DNA of 64,000 bases, taken from Fusibacter_D sp033549245. GTDB taxonomy: Bacteria > Bacillota > Clostridia > Peptostreptococcales > Acidaminobacteraceae. The stretch is taken from contig JAWSUW010000002.1 of assembly GCA_033549245.1 (NCBI GenBank), positions 1-64,000 of the forward strand, written 5' to 3'. The notes under the pieces were generated by a model that saw only the letters and a list, made by a program, of their open reading frames with translations, ran no database searches and was not told where the DNA came from. Position 1 is the first letter of the stretch, and every line of letters begins with the position of its first letter. Shown one piece after another: positions 43,098 to 52,592 of the stretch. The position numbers and the translations under genes are program-made.

Positions 43098-44033
43098 TTG
43101 TTTTATTCCAGTCAATTAGGGCATAAAAATGGTAATTTAGTCATAGCTGCAAGTGTTGGAGTGATTTATGTCATTGTTGGTTTAATATATTTTTTAGTCT
43201 TCATACACAACGTCTCAACACATATACAAGCCAATGGTTTGATTCTCAGGCTTGAAAATGAAGCTCTTGAAAAAATCAATCAATATCGTGACCTAGTAAA
43301 AGAGTCTAATATTGTTACAGAACAAACCTTTCACAAAATCATAGACAATAAGAATTACACAAATCTAAATAGTCGAAATGATGGTTATATCCAAGAAATT
43401 GATTACAACAGATTACTAAGAATCGCCCAATCACACAACTTGATAATTTGCTTCAAAAAAGTTGTAGGTCAGTTCGTTTCAACAGAAACCCGAATCATGA
43501 CAATCTATTATGAAGGTGAACATGAGATTGACAAAGAGATTCAGCATGAAATACACCAGTGCATATGGATCGGAAATAAAAAAACTGAAACACAAGATTT
43601 CAGTTTTACTATTCAAAAGATTGTAGAAATTGCGCTTAGAGCACTATCTCCTGGTATAAACGACCCTAATACAGCAATTCACTGCCTTAAGAATCTCGGA
43701 CTTTTGTTAAGAGATCTGGCTGATATTGACAAAGGTTATGTCGTACTCCGAGAAGAAGATGAGGGCGGTTTCATAATGTATGAAGCTTATGACTTCGAAA
43801 TTCTACTTTATGATGCATACCAACAAATCATCTTATACGGTCAATCTGATGCATCCGTAATGATTGTAGTATTTAAATCTTTAAGATTTTCAAAAGTCAA
43901 TGCCTCTAGTGACAATATCAAGACCATAAACGCTTATGCGACAAATTTATTTGAAAAATTGACCAACAATCGATATGATCCACTTGAATACTCTAAAATC
44001 AGGAAAGAGTACAATGAATTAATTGAACTGTAA
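43098..44033 (+). pseudogene. DUF2254 membrane protein, 5'-truncated
   Basis: 311 codons covering the C-terminal two-thirds of DUF2254 proteins, including the last membrane helix (VIAASVGVIYVIVGLIYFLV) and the family motif IVEIALRALSPGINDPNTAI. The usual first three membrane helices (about 100-130 residues) are missing. The only start is a TTG without a ribosome site, 47 nt from the start of the CopZ-like gene. A deletion has probably removed the 5' part. If expressed at all it would be a fragment. Confidence 0.7.
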
Positions 44034-44048
44034 ACTTACATTATGTGA

Positions 44049-44690
44049 CTATTCTTCACTCTTAACATATTGGTTGGATTTGAACTTGTACTCACCTTCG
44101 ATTTCCATAAGAGTTAGTACCTTGGCACCATCTCCGAAGAATCCGTCATCATAGTATAATCGGATTTGATTGCCTTCCCGCTCTCCACGGTTAAATGTAA
44201 TGAGACTTCGATAATTGGTATCTCCATGGAAATAGTAATAAGCGTCATAATCTTCCAAATAGATCATATTCTCCAGTCCGATTTTATCTGATTCTTCAAC
44301 TGTGATGTCCATGTGTTCCATCAATATTGCGTCCATGTTGCTCAAACTATTCTTTTCACAAGGACTAGGCAACTGATTTATGGAACCAGGTATGCCAAAC
44401 GCTTTCATCGCGCTGAGCAGTTCCTCGTCTGTAATGATCTCATCTAGACCGGATCCAACATAAAATAGACCAAACAGATCAATAGATTCAGGCTCATCAT
44501 AAATAGAACTTAGAAATTGATTGCGAATATTAAGAAATTCTCCATTGAAAAAAGTATCTCCATTAAAGACTTCTAGTTCTTCGGTGCTGAGTGCTTCGAT
44601 CTTAACTTCATCATCTACATTTGCTGAACATCCCATAAAGGCTGTGCTGAGCATTATCGCCATTATTACACACATAACTTTCTTATTCAT
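44049..44690 (-). CDS. lipoprotein of unknown function
   Basis: 213 aa. The lipobox AFMGCSA marks a surface lipoprotein. The remaining sequence (ELEVFNGDTFFNGEFLNIRN, NQFLSSIYDEPESIDLFGLF, TLMEIEGEYKF) has no catalytic motif I know. The second ATG is used; the first is directly against GGAGG. The a/b-hydrolase gene lies upstream, 32 nt away, so these are likely co-transcribed. Confidence 0.65.
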   Translation of the reverse strand: MNKKVMCVIMAIMLSTAFMGCSANVDDEVKIEALSTEELEVFNGDTFFNGEFLNIRNQFLSSIYDEPESIDLFGLFYVGSGLDEIITDEELLSAMKAFGIPGSINQLPSPCEKNSLSNMDAILMEHMDITVEESDKIGLENMIYLEDYDAYYYFHGDTNYRSLITFNRGEREGNQIRLYYDDGFFGDGAKVLTLMEIEGEYKFKSNQYVKSEE

Positions 44691-44722
44691 AGTCATGCCT
44701 CCGTTTTTTGGACTTATATTTC

Positions 44723-45475
44723 TTAATTGCCACTATTCACTAATTGATAAAAAAGATCTACATACTTTTCTGGATGGACCAAACTGATTTCACCATGCCC
44801 CATTCCATCCATTATTTTAAGTTCACTTCCTGGAATCATCTGGTGGAGTATTAAAGCAGATTTCTTCATGATCTTAAGTTCTTTTTCTCCGACAATAATC
44901 ATAACCTTTGATTTTGTATGGCTTAGTGAGCTCTTAACAATGAAATTGGCATTGCTTAAAGTGATGTTGACAAGTGATTGTTTCGAAATCCTCAATGAAT
45001 CCTCATAGTAGTTCTCAAACATATTCTCAGGTACAAACAGTGATTTGGCTTGTAACTTTGAGAACCATTTTTTTTGAATAAGCCCATAAAAAAGCTTATA
45101 CATCGGTGCAGTAAATATCGCCACACTTTTCATCGGTATAATCAAAGCACTTTCAATGATCGCATATTTTGAGATGTTTTCTCTCTTTGATAAAATTTCA
45201 GTGACAATTTGAGCACCAATCGATAGGCCGCAAATCGCCAAAACCTCTCCATTTAAGTGCTCTTCGATATACTGAATTAAATTATTCGCGGACTCCTCTA
45301 TACTAATAAAGGTGTTCTCGCCGTCTTCTCCATGACCATCAATAATTGGAGTGACTACATGATAGTCATTTTTAAGAAGTTCAATAACGTTATTTAAGGA
45401 CCACCAAGATAGCCCGCCGCCATGCAACAAGACTACAGTTGGCAGCTCCTTTCTTCCCGACTCTCTGATTTTCAT
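44723..45475 (-). CDS. alpha/beta-hydrolase
   Basis: 250 aa. The oxyanion motif VVLLHGGGLSWW, the nucleophile elbow AICGLSIGAQIV and the catalytic His in GMGHGEISLVHPE fit the family; an Asp in the MIIVGEKEL region or nearby would complete the triad. No signal peptide. It overlaps the pyridoxamine-oxidase-like gene by 4 nt (ATGA). Substrate unknown. Confidence 0.82.
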   Translation of the reverse strand: MKIRESGRKELPTVVLLHGGGLSWWSLNNVIELLKNDYHVVTPIIDGHGEDGENTFISIEESANNLIQYIEEHLNGEVLAICGLSIGAQIVTEILSKRENISKYAIIESALIIPMKSVAIFTAPMYKLFYGLIQKKWFSKLQAKSLFVPENMFENYYEDSLRISKQSLVNITLSNANFIVKSSLSHTKSKVMIIVGEKELKIMKKSALILHQMIPGSELKIMDGMGHGEISLVHPEKYVDLFYQLVNSGN

Positions 45476-45960
45476 ACTTTTTTCACCCGAACAAACTCAA
45501 TAGCTTCTTTGCCTGTCATATGATCAATATCTATCGCAATGATATGAGAAGCGTTACACCCTCTAATTTCCTCAAGTCTAGCTTCTTCAGGAACATCTCC
45601 AGAATATTTCTCAACAAGGGCTTTAAAGGCTTCCAGCCATTCATCACCACTTGCAATTCTAGTCTTCCCAAATGCAATCACACTTCTAAAATAAGAAGTA
45701 TACTCCTTACTAACAATCGTGTCCTCATCAATTACCGCAAAGGAAACTTTAGGGTCTTTTAAGATCGCATCGAGTTTATGACCCGCTTTGGCTGAATGAA
45801 AATAGACCTTGTCATTAAAGTAAACATAGCTGAGTGGAACTGCATATGGATAATCATCATCACCATGACATGCCAATACACCATTTGTATTTCGATTCAT
45901 TACTGCTAATGTGTCAACTTCTGATAAAATTTGCTTATTACGTCTCATTTCTCTAAACAT
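45472..45960 (-). CDS. pyridoxamine 5'-phosphate oxidase-like flavoprotein (NimA type)
   Basis: 162 aa. FREMRRNKQILSEVDTLAVM followed by GVLACHGDDDYPYAVPLSYV and YFHSAKAGHKLDAI is the NimA/YhhP-type FMN-binding split barrel. Related proteins inactivate nitroimidazoles or reduce other substrates; a resistance role is only possible. It precedes the alpha/beta-hydrolase in one operon. Confidence 0.85.
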   Translation of the reverse strand: MFREMRRNKQILSEVDTLAVMNRNTNGVLACHGDDDYPYAVPLSYVYFNDKVYFHSAKAGHKLDAILKDPKVSFAVIDEDTIVSKEYTSYFRSVIAFGKTRIASGDEWLEAFKALVEKYSGDVPEEARLEEIRGCNASHIIAIDIDHMTGKEAIEFVRVKKV

Positions 45961-45988
45961 TGTGCTTCCTCCAGTGGATTAATTAATC

Positions 45989-46813
45989 TTATAACTTCTG
46001 GCAGTTTACGCAATAATAAATACTGCCTCCCATATAGCTTTCTTTTCGAATTGGTTCTCCACATTTGTGACAAGGCTGATTATGTGTATTTTTGCTCAGC
46101 TTTGTAAGGTATCTGCCGGACTCACCATAAATGTCTTTTTCAGTATCTCTTCCACCACGCTCAACCATTTCATTTAGTGTATCCTTAATACTGAGATAGA
46201 GATTCTCAATATCTTGTTCGGATAAATTATTCAGTTTACGCTTTGGATGCATGCCAGCGTTGAATAGAATGTCTTGCAAAACACCGTTTCCAATACCCGG
46301 AAAACGTTGTTCCGTAGCGAGAAATGCTTTTAATGTTGGATTTCTACTTTCATGATTCACCATTGATTTAAAATAATCTAGGTCGAATGCGTCTGTCAAT
46401 GGTGAAGGCTTTTGCATTGCAACCAAGTAGTATGGATTTTGATTCTCACCGGATTTAAAAGCCATGATGCCACCGTACATTTGCACCGAAAAAATCACAG
46501 TTTTTCCATGATCAAAAGTTATGAGCAGCTGATGTTTGGTAGGCAGCTTATCGCCGCTTGAAAACACTCTGATGTTCACACCGTCACTTAGTGCTATTCT
46601 CATATTTTCAAGTTCAATTTGAACTTGCCCATTCAACGGTTTAACATCTGTGACAACATGTCCAACCAATCTGCTATCATAAGCATCTGGATTTTCATAA
46701 TACCATGTCAATTTATGTGGAGAGGTATTCGCAGTAACGCTCACCACTTTTGCACCAACAATTTCCTTTCTCAGTTGTTCGCTAATCACGTAAGCTTCAG
46801 GAATCTCTAACAT
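45989..46813 (-). CDS. Fpg/Nei-family DNA glycosylase, MLEIPE type
   Basis: 274 aa. It starts MLEIPEAYVISEQL where classical Fpg has MPELPEVE; the catalytic proline is therefore displaced. A helix-two-turn-helix region (FPGIGNGVLQDILFNAGMHP) and a C-terminal zinc finger (CHKCGEPIRKESYMGGSIYY, then CVNC) are intact. This describes the divergent endonuclease VIII-like branch found in Firmicutes; glycosylase activity is not certain. GGAGG-like purines precede the ATG. Confidence 0.82.
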   Translation of the reverse strand: MLEIPEAYVISEQLRKEIVGAKVVSVTANTSPHKLTWYYENPDAYDSRLVGHVVTDVKPLNGQVQIELENMRIALSDGVNIRVFSSGDKLPTKHQLLITFDHGKTVIFSVQMYGGIMAFKSGENQNPYYLVAMQKPSPLTDAFDLDYFKSMVNHESRNPTLKAFLATEQRFPGIGNGVLQDILFNAGMHPKRKLNNLSEQDIENLYLSIKDTLNEMVERGGRDTEKDIYGESGRYLTKLSKNTHNQPCHKCGEPIRKESYMGGSIYYCVNCQKL

Positions 46814-46848
46814 TTTACGCCTCCCAAATTGCTATCCATTTCCGTAAT

Positions 46849-47385
46849 TTAAACCAGTAAATCTTCTATATTTGATTTCCAAAATATGTAGTCATCATTT
46901 CTATAAACTTCTTTTAGTCCAATCTTTTCTAGTACTTTTCTGGAAGCTATATTATCAATCAAACAATCTGCTTTCAAAATCTTGACACTCTCTTGCATCT
47001 TGGTCCATTTTGCAATGCCTTTAAGTGCTTCAAAGCCATAACCCTTGTTCCATGCCTCACTGACAAGACCAAATCCGATTTCAACTTCTCCATTTTCATC
47101 AGGTTTGCCATGAAATCCAATATCACCAATCACCATATCGTTCTCCTTACACTTGATCATCCAGAACTCATATCCGCTAGGATAGTCTTGTCTTTTCAGC
47201 GTTTCATGAACCATAGGTAAAATATCTTTGGTATCTGGTGTTGGCCAGTGTTCAGACATGTGAATTCCAATGTTTTCAATCTCATTTAGATCATTGTTTA
47301 GAAGTAATGTTGTTAATTGTAACGTCGCGGGAATAAGAATCAATCGGTCTGTTATAATATTTTGAATAATCACATGACACCTCAT
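46849..47385 (-). CDS. GNAT acetyltransferase (RimJ/RimL-like)
   Basis: 178 aa. TDRLILIPATLQLTTLLLNN, VEIGFGLVSEAWNKGYGFEA and IDNIASRKVLEKIGLKEVYR are the family motifs. It overlaps the DUF3795 gene by 4 nt (ATGA), so the two are translated together. The window holds a second combination of these two families as a single fused gene near 4 kb. Confidence 0.88.
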   Translation of the reverse strand: MRCHVIIQNIITDRLILIPATLQLTTLLLNNDLNEIENIGIHMSEHWPTPDTKDILPMVHETLKRQDYPSGYEFWMIKCKENDMVIGDIGFHGKPDENGEVEIGFGLVSEAWNKGYGFEALKGIAKWTKMQESVKILKADCLIDNIASRKVLEKIGLKEVYRNDDYIFWKSNIEDLLV

Positions 47386-47933
47386 TTGGTTTTTTTTCTG
47401 AGCTTTAATACCATGTTTTTTTGTTGTGCCAAATCGTCAAAAACAGATTTAATCCGTTCAGCCTTCTCTTTCACCGTGAGAGTATGAGACGAATCAAACG
47501 CTTCAACCTCTCTCATGGCATTTTCCAGTTCCTCCAAATCTAGCAGGTTTACTGCAACACAATAGAAAGTTTTTTTCCTACCATCATTGTATTCGTTCAA
47601 TAATTTCTCAAGGATCACCCTTTTCTTTTCCAGTTCCTCATTGTATGCGTCCACTCCAATTTTCCTAGCTCTTTGTAAATCTCTCATTTGACACTGATGA
47701 GTTATAAACGAATCATATTGTTCAACACCATCATATTTATCGCATGGAAACTCAGGGCACTGAGAGCAGTATTCGACTTTACCATGTGAAAGGCTACACC
47801 GGGCAAATGAACAGGATTGATTTCCTGGACCGCCACCACAACCTGGGCAATACCCTCCCAGTTTCATGGGACAGAGCCCACAATTGAGTCCACAAAGCGA
47901 GAACATCAGATTCTTTCTTTCAAAATCTTTCAT
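47382..47933 (-). CDS. DUF3795 cysteine-rich protein
   Basis: 183 aa. The N-terminal half carries CGLNCGLCPMKLGGYCPGCG, CSFARCS and CSQCPEFPC, the DUF3795 cysteine set that may bind zinc or an iron-sulfur centre. The second half is helical and charged, ending in a lysine-rich tail. It is coupled by ATGA to the GNAT gene. Function unknown. Confidence 0.85.
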   Translation of the reverse strand: MKDFERKNLMFSLCGLNCGLCPMKLGGYCPGCGGGPGNQSCSFARCSLSHGKVEYCSQCPEFPCDKYDGVEQYDSFITHQCQMRDLQRARKIGVDAYNEELEKKRVILEKLLNEYNDGRKKTFYCVAVNLLDLEELENAMREVEAFDSSHTLTVKEKAERIKSVFDDLAQQKNMVLKLRKKTK

Positions 47934-47948
47934 TTTGGTTCACCAACC

Positions 47949-48512
47949 CTATTTTTTGAGTTCGTTTGGAGGTTTCATATAAAAAAATAGCCAACCAAAA
48001 GCACTCACAAACATCACTCTTTGGAGCAGTCCCATATACGATGGCAAAGCCATCATTCCTAATGGGATCAGTGTTGCGACAATTGCCATGATCAACCCAC
48101 TTGCTCTCTGCCATTTATGAGTCATAAATCCATGTCCAGCAGCTAGAAAAGTAAAACTGAATCCTGTGGCGCTTGCAAAAATGGAATGCATTTGATCATG
48201 AAACTTATTAATTTCAATATAATCAATCAATGGTGCATGTCTAAACACACCGGTTAGGATTAGACTCAAGCCGAAGATCATACCAATCACTTGATTGAAT
48301 CGAATTTTACTCGAAAGTGTAATCCAAATTGACATTGCTCCAAGACACATGAAAACAAAGTTCATTACCAAGGCGTTTGGTGAACCCTGTGCTCCTAAAT
48401 GACTGGTGGTATTACTCACGATGGAATATCCTTCAAAGCTGAAAAGTGCCAAGCCGCTGGAAACAGCCAAAAATAGAAAATAGACAATAATGGCAACTTT
48501 ATTTTTATTCAT
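47949..48512 (-). CDS. DUF998 family membrane protein
   Basis: About 187 aa with six membrane helices (VAIIVYFLFLAVSSGLALFS, LVMNFVFMCLGAMSIWITL, VIGMIFGLSLILTGVFRHAP, FASATGFSFTFLAAGHGFM, GLIMAIVATLIPLGMMALP, VMFVSAFGWLFFYM). NTTSHLGAQGSPN and the overall pattern match DUF998. AAGGAG lies 8 nt before the chosen ATG; the ATG 12 codons earlier has no site. Confidence 0.82.
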   Translation of the reverse strand: MNKNKVAIIVYFLFLAVSSGLALFSFEGYSIVSNTTSHLGAQGSPNALVMNFVFMCLGAMSIWITLSSKIRFNQVIGMIFGLSLILTGVFRHAPLIDYIEINKFHDQMHSIFASATGFSFTFLAAGHGFMTHKWQRASGLIMAIVATLIPLGMMALPSYMGLLQRVMFVSAFGWLFFYMKPPNELKK

Positions 48513-48548
48513 CAGCTGATCTCCTTTAAGATTTGTGAAAATATTCAC

Positions 48549-49112
48549 TTAAACAATGTCAAAGTACTCAATGACTTGATCCGCTACTTCCTCTGGTAAT
48601 AAGTCAGCATTGTTGATTCTTAAGTAATTGGGGTGATTAATTTCTCCTGGTGATGAGTTGAGCCTATACTTTTCCATGCTGCTTAAAAGTTCTCTTTCCG
48701 ACCATTCAACATTTCTCTTTGTAGGCTTTTCTGCCAGTCTTAGAGGAGTCTTATTACGAGCCAATCTAATTTCAATATCACTTTCCAGTTCCAATATGTA
48801 AGTGGTTGCACCATGTGACTCGAACAGCTTCATTACTTTGTCCACGTAGACATATTCACTGGCAAGGTTAAAATCCCACATATATGTAAAAATCATCCCT
48901 TTTCCATCGGAAGCTGCCATGGTCTTGAAAATCTCTTCGCGAAAAAGTCTTATTAGATATTGGGCTTCTTTTGTATGATAGTCAAAGATCTGAAGAATAG
49001 GCTCAATACTCATGTGATTGTGGAAGAGTTTCAGTCCAGTTTTCTCCATAATCGCTTTTCCAACCGTCATTTTCCCAACAGCTTGAGGACCTGTGATCAA
49101 TATGAATTTCAA
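48549..49112 (-). CDS. P-loop nucleotide kinase-like protein
   Basis: About 187 aa. FILITGPQAVGKMTVGKAIM carries the Walker A motif, with a helical lid (IRLARNKTPLRLAEKPTKRN). It resembles shikimate-kinase- or AAA_18-type small-molecule kinases. The start is a TTG, 6 nt after AAGGAGG; the ATG eight codons upstream lies before the ribosome site. Substrate unknown. Confidence 0.78.
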   Translation of the reverse strand: MKFILITGPQAVGKMTVGKAIMEKTGLKLFHNHMSIEPILQIFDYHTKEAQYLIRLFREEIFKTMAASDGKGMIFTYMWDFNLASEYVYVDKVMKLFESHGATTYILELESDIEIRLARNKTPLRLAEKPTKRNVEWSERELLSSMEKYRLNSSPGEINHPNYLRINNADLLPEEVADQVIEYFDIV

Positions 49113-49235
49113 ATGAACCTCCTTATATGAATCCAATTTTGAAAATTATACCATTTTATATTTCCAGGTACAATATAGCTGTATCAGTATGCTATACTAT
49201 TTAATAAGATTGTAATCAAAAGTTAGAGGTGTAAA

Positions 49236-50090
49236 ATGCTATACATCGATCATTTTAAATTTCCTAATTCTGATCAGGAATTCAATTTTTTTATGTCCAT
49301 TCAAAGAAAGTGTTATGACAATTTTTACCCTTTCCAGGTTCTTTCAAAAAAGGGATTTGAAAGGATTGATTTTGAACCTATTACGATTCTTTATGGAGGC
49401 AATGGATCCGGAAAAACATCTGTTTTAAATATCATTGCAGAAAAATTAAAGCTGGAGCGCGACTCCATGTACAATCGCTCCAGCTTTTTTGAAACTTATG
49501 TGGATCTGTGCGATGCAACTCTTATAGAAGATATCCCATCAATCAGCAAAATCATAACAAGTGATGACGTTTTCAACTATATGCTGGATCTGAGAGCACT
49601 CAATGAAGGCATCGACTCAAAAAGAGAAGATCTTTTTGATGAGTATTTGGATGCCAAATACAGCAAATTCAAGTTCAATTCTCTAAGCGATTATCATGAA
49701 CTTAAAAAAGTGAATCAAGCAAGAAGCAAAACTCAGTCCAAATTTGTTCGGGCAAATTTGATGGACAATATCAAAGGAAACTCCAATGGTGAAAGTGCTT
49801 TCAAGTACTTTACTGAAAGCATCCAAGAACCTGCGCTTTATCTTTTGGATGAGCCGGAAAACAGCCTTTCTGCGTCAAGACAAGTGGAACTGGCTGAGTA
49901 CTTACAGGCTTTTGCGAGATACGAGAACTGTCAATTCATCATATCAACGCACTCCCCTTTTTTTCTATCGATGAAGAACACCAAAATCTACGATATGGAT
50001 GAAAATCCGGTTACCATCAAAAAATGGACAGAACTGAAAAGTATGCAGGTCTACCACTCGTTCTTTGAAAAACATCGTACGGATTTTTAA
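49236..50090 (+). CDS. AAA/ABC-type ATPase
   Basis: 284 aa. Walker A is ITILYGGNGSGKTSVLNIIA, the signature-like SNGESAFKYF, Walker B LYLLDEPENSLS, and the switch His is in FIISTHSPFFLS. This is the soluble AAA_21/RecF-like group with an inserted helical segment, used in several anti-phage or toxin-like systems, but no partner gene is seen nearby. The stop overlaps the convergent dioxygenase gene by 4 nt. Confidence 0.85.
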   Translation: MLYIDHFKFPNSDQEFNFFMSIQRKCYDNFYPFQVLSKKGFERIDFEPITILYGGNGSGKTSVLNIIAEKLKLERDSMYNRSSFFETYVDLCDATLIEDIPSISKIITSDDVFNYMLDLRALNEGIDSKREDLFDEYLDAKYSKFKFNSLSDYHELKKVNQARSKTQSKFVRANLMDNIKGNSNGESAFKYFTESIQEPALYLLDEPENSLSASRQVELAEYLQAFARYENCQFIISTHSPFFLSMKNTKIYDMDENPVTIKKWTELKSMQVYHSFFEKHRTDF

Positions 50091-50851
50091 CCGAATAAGT
50101 AGCCTGTCATGGACATCGAGCCCATAAGACATTTCTCATTGAACACTTCAATTTTATCCGTGGGCTCTGATGCGCCTAGCGCATAAAGCAATGGATAGTA
50201 ATGATCTGGAGTATAAAACGCTTTTTCAGCACTACTGCCTGCACGCTCATGATGAATTACAGCATCGTGGTTTTTATCTAAAATATTATTCATAATATAA
50301 CTGTCAAACTCATGTGCCCATGGATAGCCACCTTCCATCTGCCAATTGATCAGAGCAAGGTTATGCACTATATTTCCACTGGCCACAATTAGAACCCCAT
50401 CTGCTCTAAGTGATCTCAACTTTTTCCCGATTTCATAGTGGGTCATAGCAGGAGCTTGATGGTCAATGCTCAGTTGCACTACTGGAATATCAGCATCAGG
50501 ATACATGTGACATAAAACGGACCACGTCCCATGATCTATGCCCCATAGATTGTCTATGGAGACGATATTGCCTAATGATTCCTTCAGTTGACTGGCAAGT
50601 TCAGGTGAACCGAGAACTGGGTATTTAAGTTTATATAATTCCTCTGGAAAGCCATACATATCATAAATCATCCGTGGGTTCTCCAGATCAGAAGTTCTTG
50701 TTCCTTCGGAATACCAATGGGCTGATACAGCAAGTATAGCCTTGGGTCTGGGCAATCTCATACCTAGCGCTTTCCAAGTTTGCGAGAATTCATTGTCTTC
50801 AATGGCATTCATTGGAGACCCATGTCCAACAAATAATACAGGCATTTTCAT
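50087..50851 (-). CDS. ygiD: LigB-type class III extradiol dioxygenase (YgiD family)
   Basis: 254 aa. LFVGHGSPMNAI and ILAVSAHWYSEGTR supply the His ligands, together with IDHGTWSVLCHMYPDADIPV and ASGNIVHNLALINW. The family includes 4,5-DOPA extradiol dioxygenases such as YgiD; the natural substrate in bacteria is unknown. AAGGAG-type purines precede the ATG. Confidence 0.88.
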   Translation of the reverse strand: MKMPVLFVGHGSPMNAIEDNEFSQTWKALGMRLPRPKAILAVSAHWYSEGTRTSDLENPRMIYDMYGFPEELYKLKYPVLGSPELASQLKESLGNIVSIDNLWGIDHGTWSVLCHMYPDADIPVVQLSIDHQAPAMTHYEIGKKLRSLRADGVLIVASGNIVHNLALINWQMEGGYPWAHEFDSYIMNNILDKNHDAVIHHERAGSSAEKAFYTPDHYYPLLYALGASEPTDKIEVFNEKCLMGSMSMTGYLFG

Positions 50852-50862
50852 AAAAATCTCCT

Positions 50863-51771
50863 TTATACTGTAAGTCGTTTTACAATGTTTTCAATAACAA
50901 CATTCGCTTCATCATATGGCACCTGACATGTTCCAACCATCTTGTGTCCACCACCACCGTGCTCAAGCATGAGTTTTCCAATGTCTACAGAGCAGGAACG
51001 GTTCAAAATACTATATCCCACTGCAATACTGACGTTTTGCTTTTGCTTGCCATCGACGAGCCAAACTGAGACGTTTTGTTCCGGATACAGGCTATAAATC
51101 ATAAACCTGTTGCCGGTATAAATGGTGGAGACACCTCTGAGGTCAGTTACTATGACATTTTTATGAACCATAGTATGGGCTTCGACCATTTCCTTAAACT
51201 TTTCAGATTGTTCATAATAAAGCTCAACTCTCTCTTTCACATCTGGATGTTCCAAAATCTCACTGATATCCATATTTCTAAAGTGATTGATCAGTTCTTC
51301 CATCAATTGATAATTGCTGATTCTAAACTCTCTGAATCGACCTAGCCCTGTTCTTGGATCAGAAATGAAACCAAGTAAAATCCAACCTGTAGGATTCAGA
51401 ATTTCATCCTTTGAAAGTTGACCTGAATCCACCTTATCTACAGCTTCTATCATGTCTTTATAAAGTGGAAACCTTTCCGCACCACCATAATACTCATAAA
51501 TTATTCTTGCGGCAGAAGGAGCCAATCGACTTTCGCCTTTTACATCCTGATTCCATCCTAATCTATCATTCTCAGAAGTGTGATGGTCAAACCACATGCC
51601 ACAGCCTGGAACAAATGGCACATTGGCTAGAACATCATCTTTTGTAGGTGTAAATAGGCCATCTTGCAAATCTTTTGGATGGACAAACACCCATTGATCT
51701 ATTATATCCGCTTCTCTAAGAAGCATTCCACAAATTAATCCGTCAAAATCTGAACGCGTAACAAGTCTCAT
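50863..51771 (-). CDS. DHH-family phosphoesterase
   Basis: 302 aa. RSDFDGLICGMLL is motif I, MWFDHHTSEND is the DHH motif, and LMLEHGGGGHKMVGTCQVP is the DHHA1 GGGH motif. This is a complete single-domain DHH-DHHA1 protein. Members cleave polyphosphate, nanoRNA or cyclic dinucleotides; this one is often labelled exopolyphosphatase-like. It lies 11 nt upstream of the YgiD-type gene. Confidence 0.85.
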   Translation of the reverse strand: MRLVTRSDFDGLICGMLLREADIIDQWVFVHPKDLQDGLFTPTKDDVLANVPFVPGCGMWFDHHTSENDRLGWNQDVKGESRLAPSAARIIYEYYGGAERFPLYKDMIEAVDKVDSGQLSKDEILNPTGWILLGFISDPRTGLGRFREFRISNYQLMEELINHFRNMDISEILEHPDVKERVELYYEQSEKFKEMVEAHTMVHKNVIVTDLRGVSTIYTGNRFMIYSLYPEQNVSVWLVDGKQKQNVSIAVGYSILNRSCSVDIGKLMLEHGGGGHKMVGTCQVPYDEANVVIENIVKRLTV

Positions 51772-51860
51772 ATATAATCCTCCTTGGTTTTCTTATAGTT
51801 TCTATATATATGATACCATTTATTAGACAAGTATCACACAAATTTGAGCCGAATCAAGAG

Positions 51861-52538
51861 TTAGATGACAATCTCACTTTCCTTGATCATCACTGAATAC
51901 TGAAAAAGCTCTGCATCAATAAACTTGGTATCTGCAAGCACTGGTTCTTGTATAATAGCTGCTTTTAGCTTATAACCAAGCTTACCTTTCGGTTGATCCG
52001 CGCCAACTATGAAGCCCATGCCGTTGCTATTTTTGGGCGGAATGGAGTCTAAAAAATCAGTCGTGTAAAATTGAAGTGAGATGTCTTCTTCACATTCATA
52101 TTCAACAACTGGGAGCAACATCCCTTTGGGGCATACATTTGAGAATTCCTTTTCAAAATCCAAGCGGGCTTTTTCAATTTGATCCGGTGTCATCTGTTTT
52201 TTTATTACAGGATTATCAAAGGCTCCTGCCATTTCAGCTCTCACATCTATTAAATGAACTCTATGAATTTGAACCCAGTGCGATTCATGGGTCTCTTTAC
52301 TTGTGAATGTCAGCTTTTCTGGATAATCATCTCCGATATGCAAACGCATTGGCCGTTCCACCAAGTAAGAGACACTTGTTGGCCGTTTGGTAAAACGGAT
52401 TATATCATCCTGATTAATGACCAATTCCGAAATGCTTCCTTCAAGTCTATATCGGCTCATTGCCATTTTGTCTAGATTGTCAACATCTAGATTCGTGTGT
52501 TTCCAACCATGAGTTTTAAACGCATCAAGAATTTTCAT
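51861..52538 (-). CDS. hypothetical protein
   Basis: 225 aa, soluble, mixed alpha/beta, with no signal peptide or membrane segment and no motif I recognise. Features are an acidic patch (VVEYECEEDISLQFYTTDFL) and GMGFIVGADQPKGKLGYKL. Separate from the DHH gene by about 90 nt. Confidence 0.5.
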   Translation of the reverse strand: MKILDAFKTHGWKHTNLDVDNLDKMAMSRYRLEGSISELVINQDDIIRFTKRPTSVSYLVERPMRLHIGDDYPEKLTFTSKETHESHWVQIHRVHLIDVRAEMAGAFDNPVIKKQMTPDQIEKARLDFEKEFSNVCPKGMLLPVVEYECEEDISLQFYTTDFLDSIPPKNSNGMGFIVGADQPKGKLGYKLKAAIIQEPVLADTKFIDAELFQYSVMIKESEIVI

Positions 52539-52592
52539 ACAATTTTCATCATGAGATCCAATAAAGCTTGTTTGACTTTGCTTAACTGTAAA

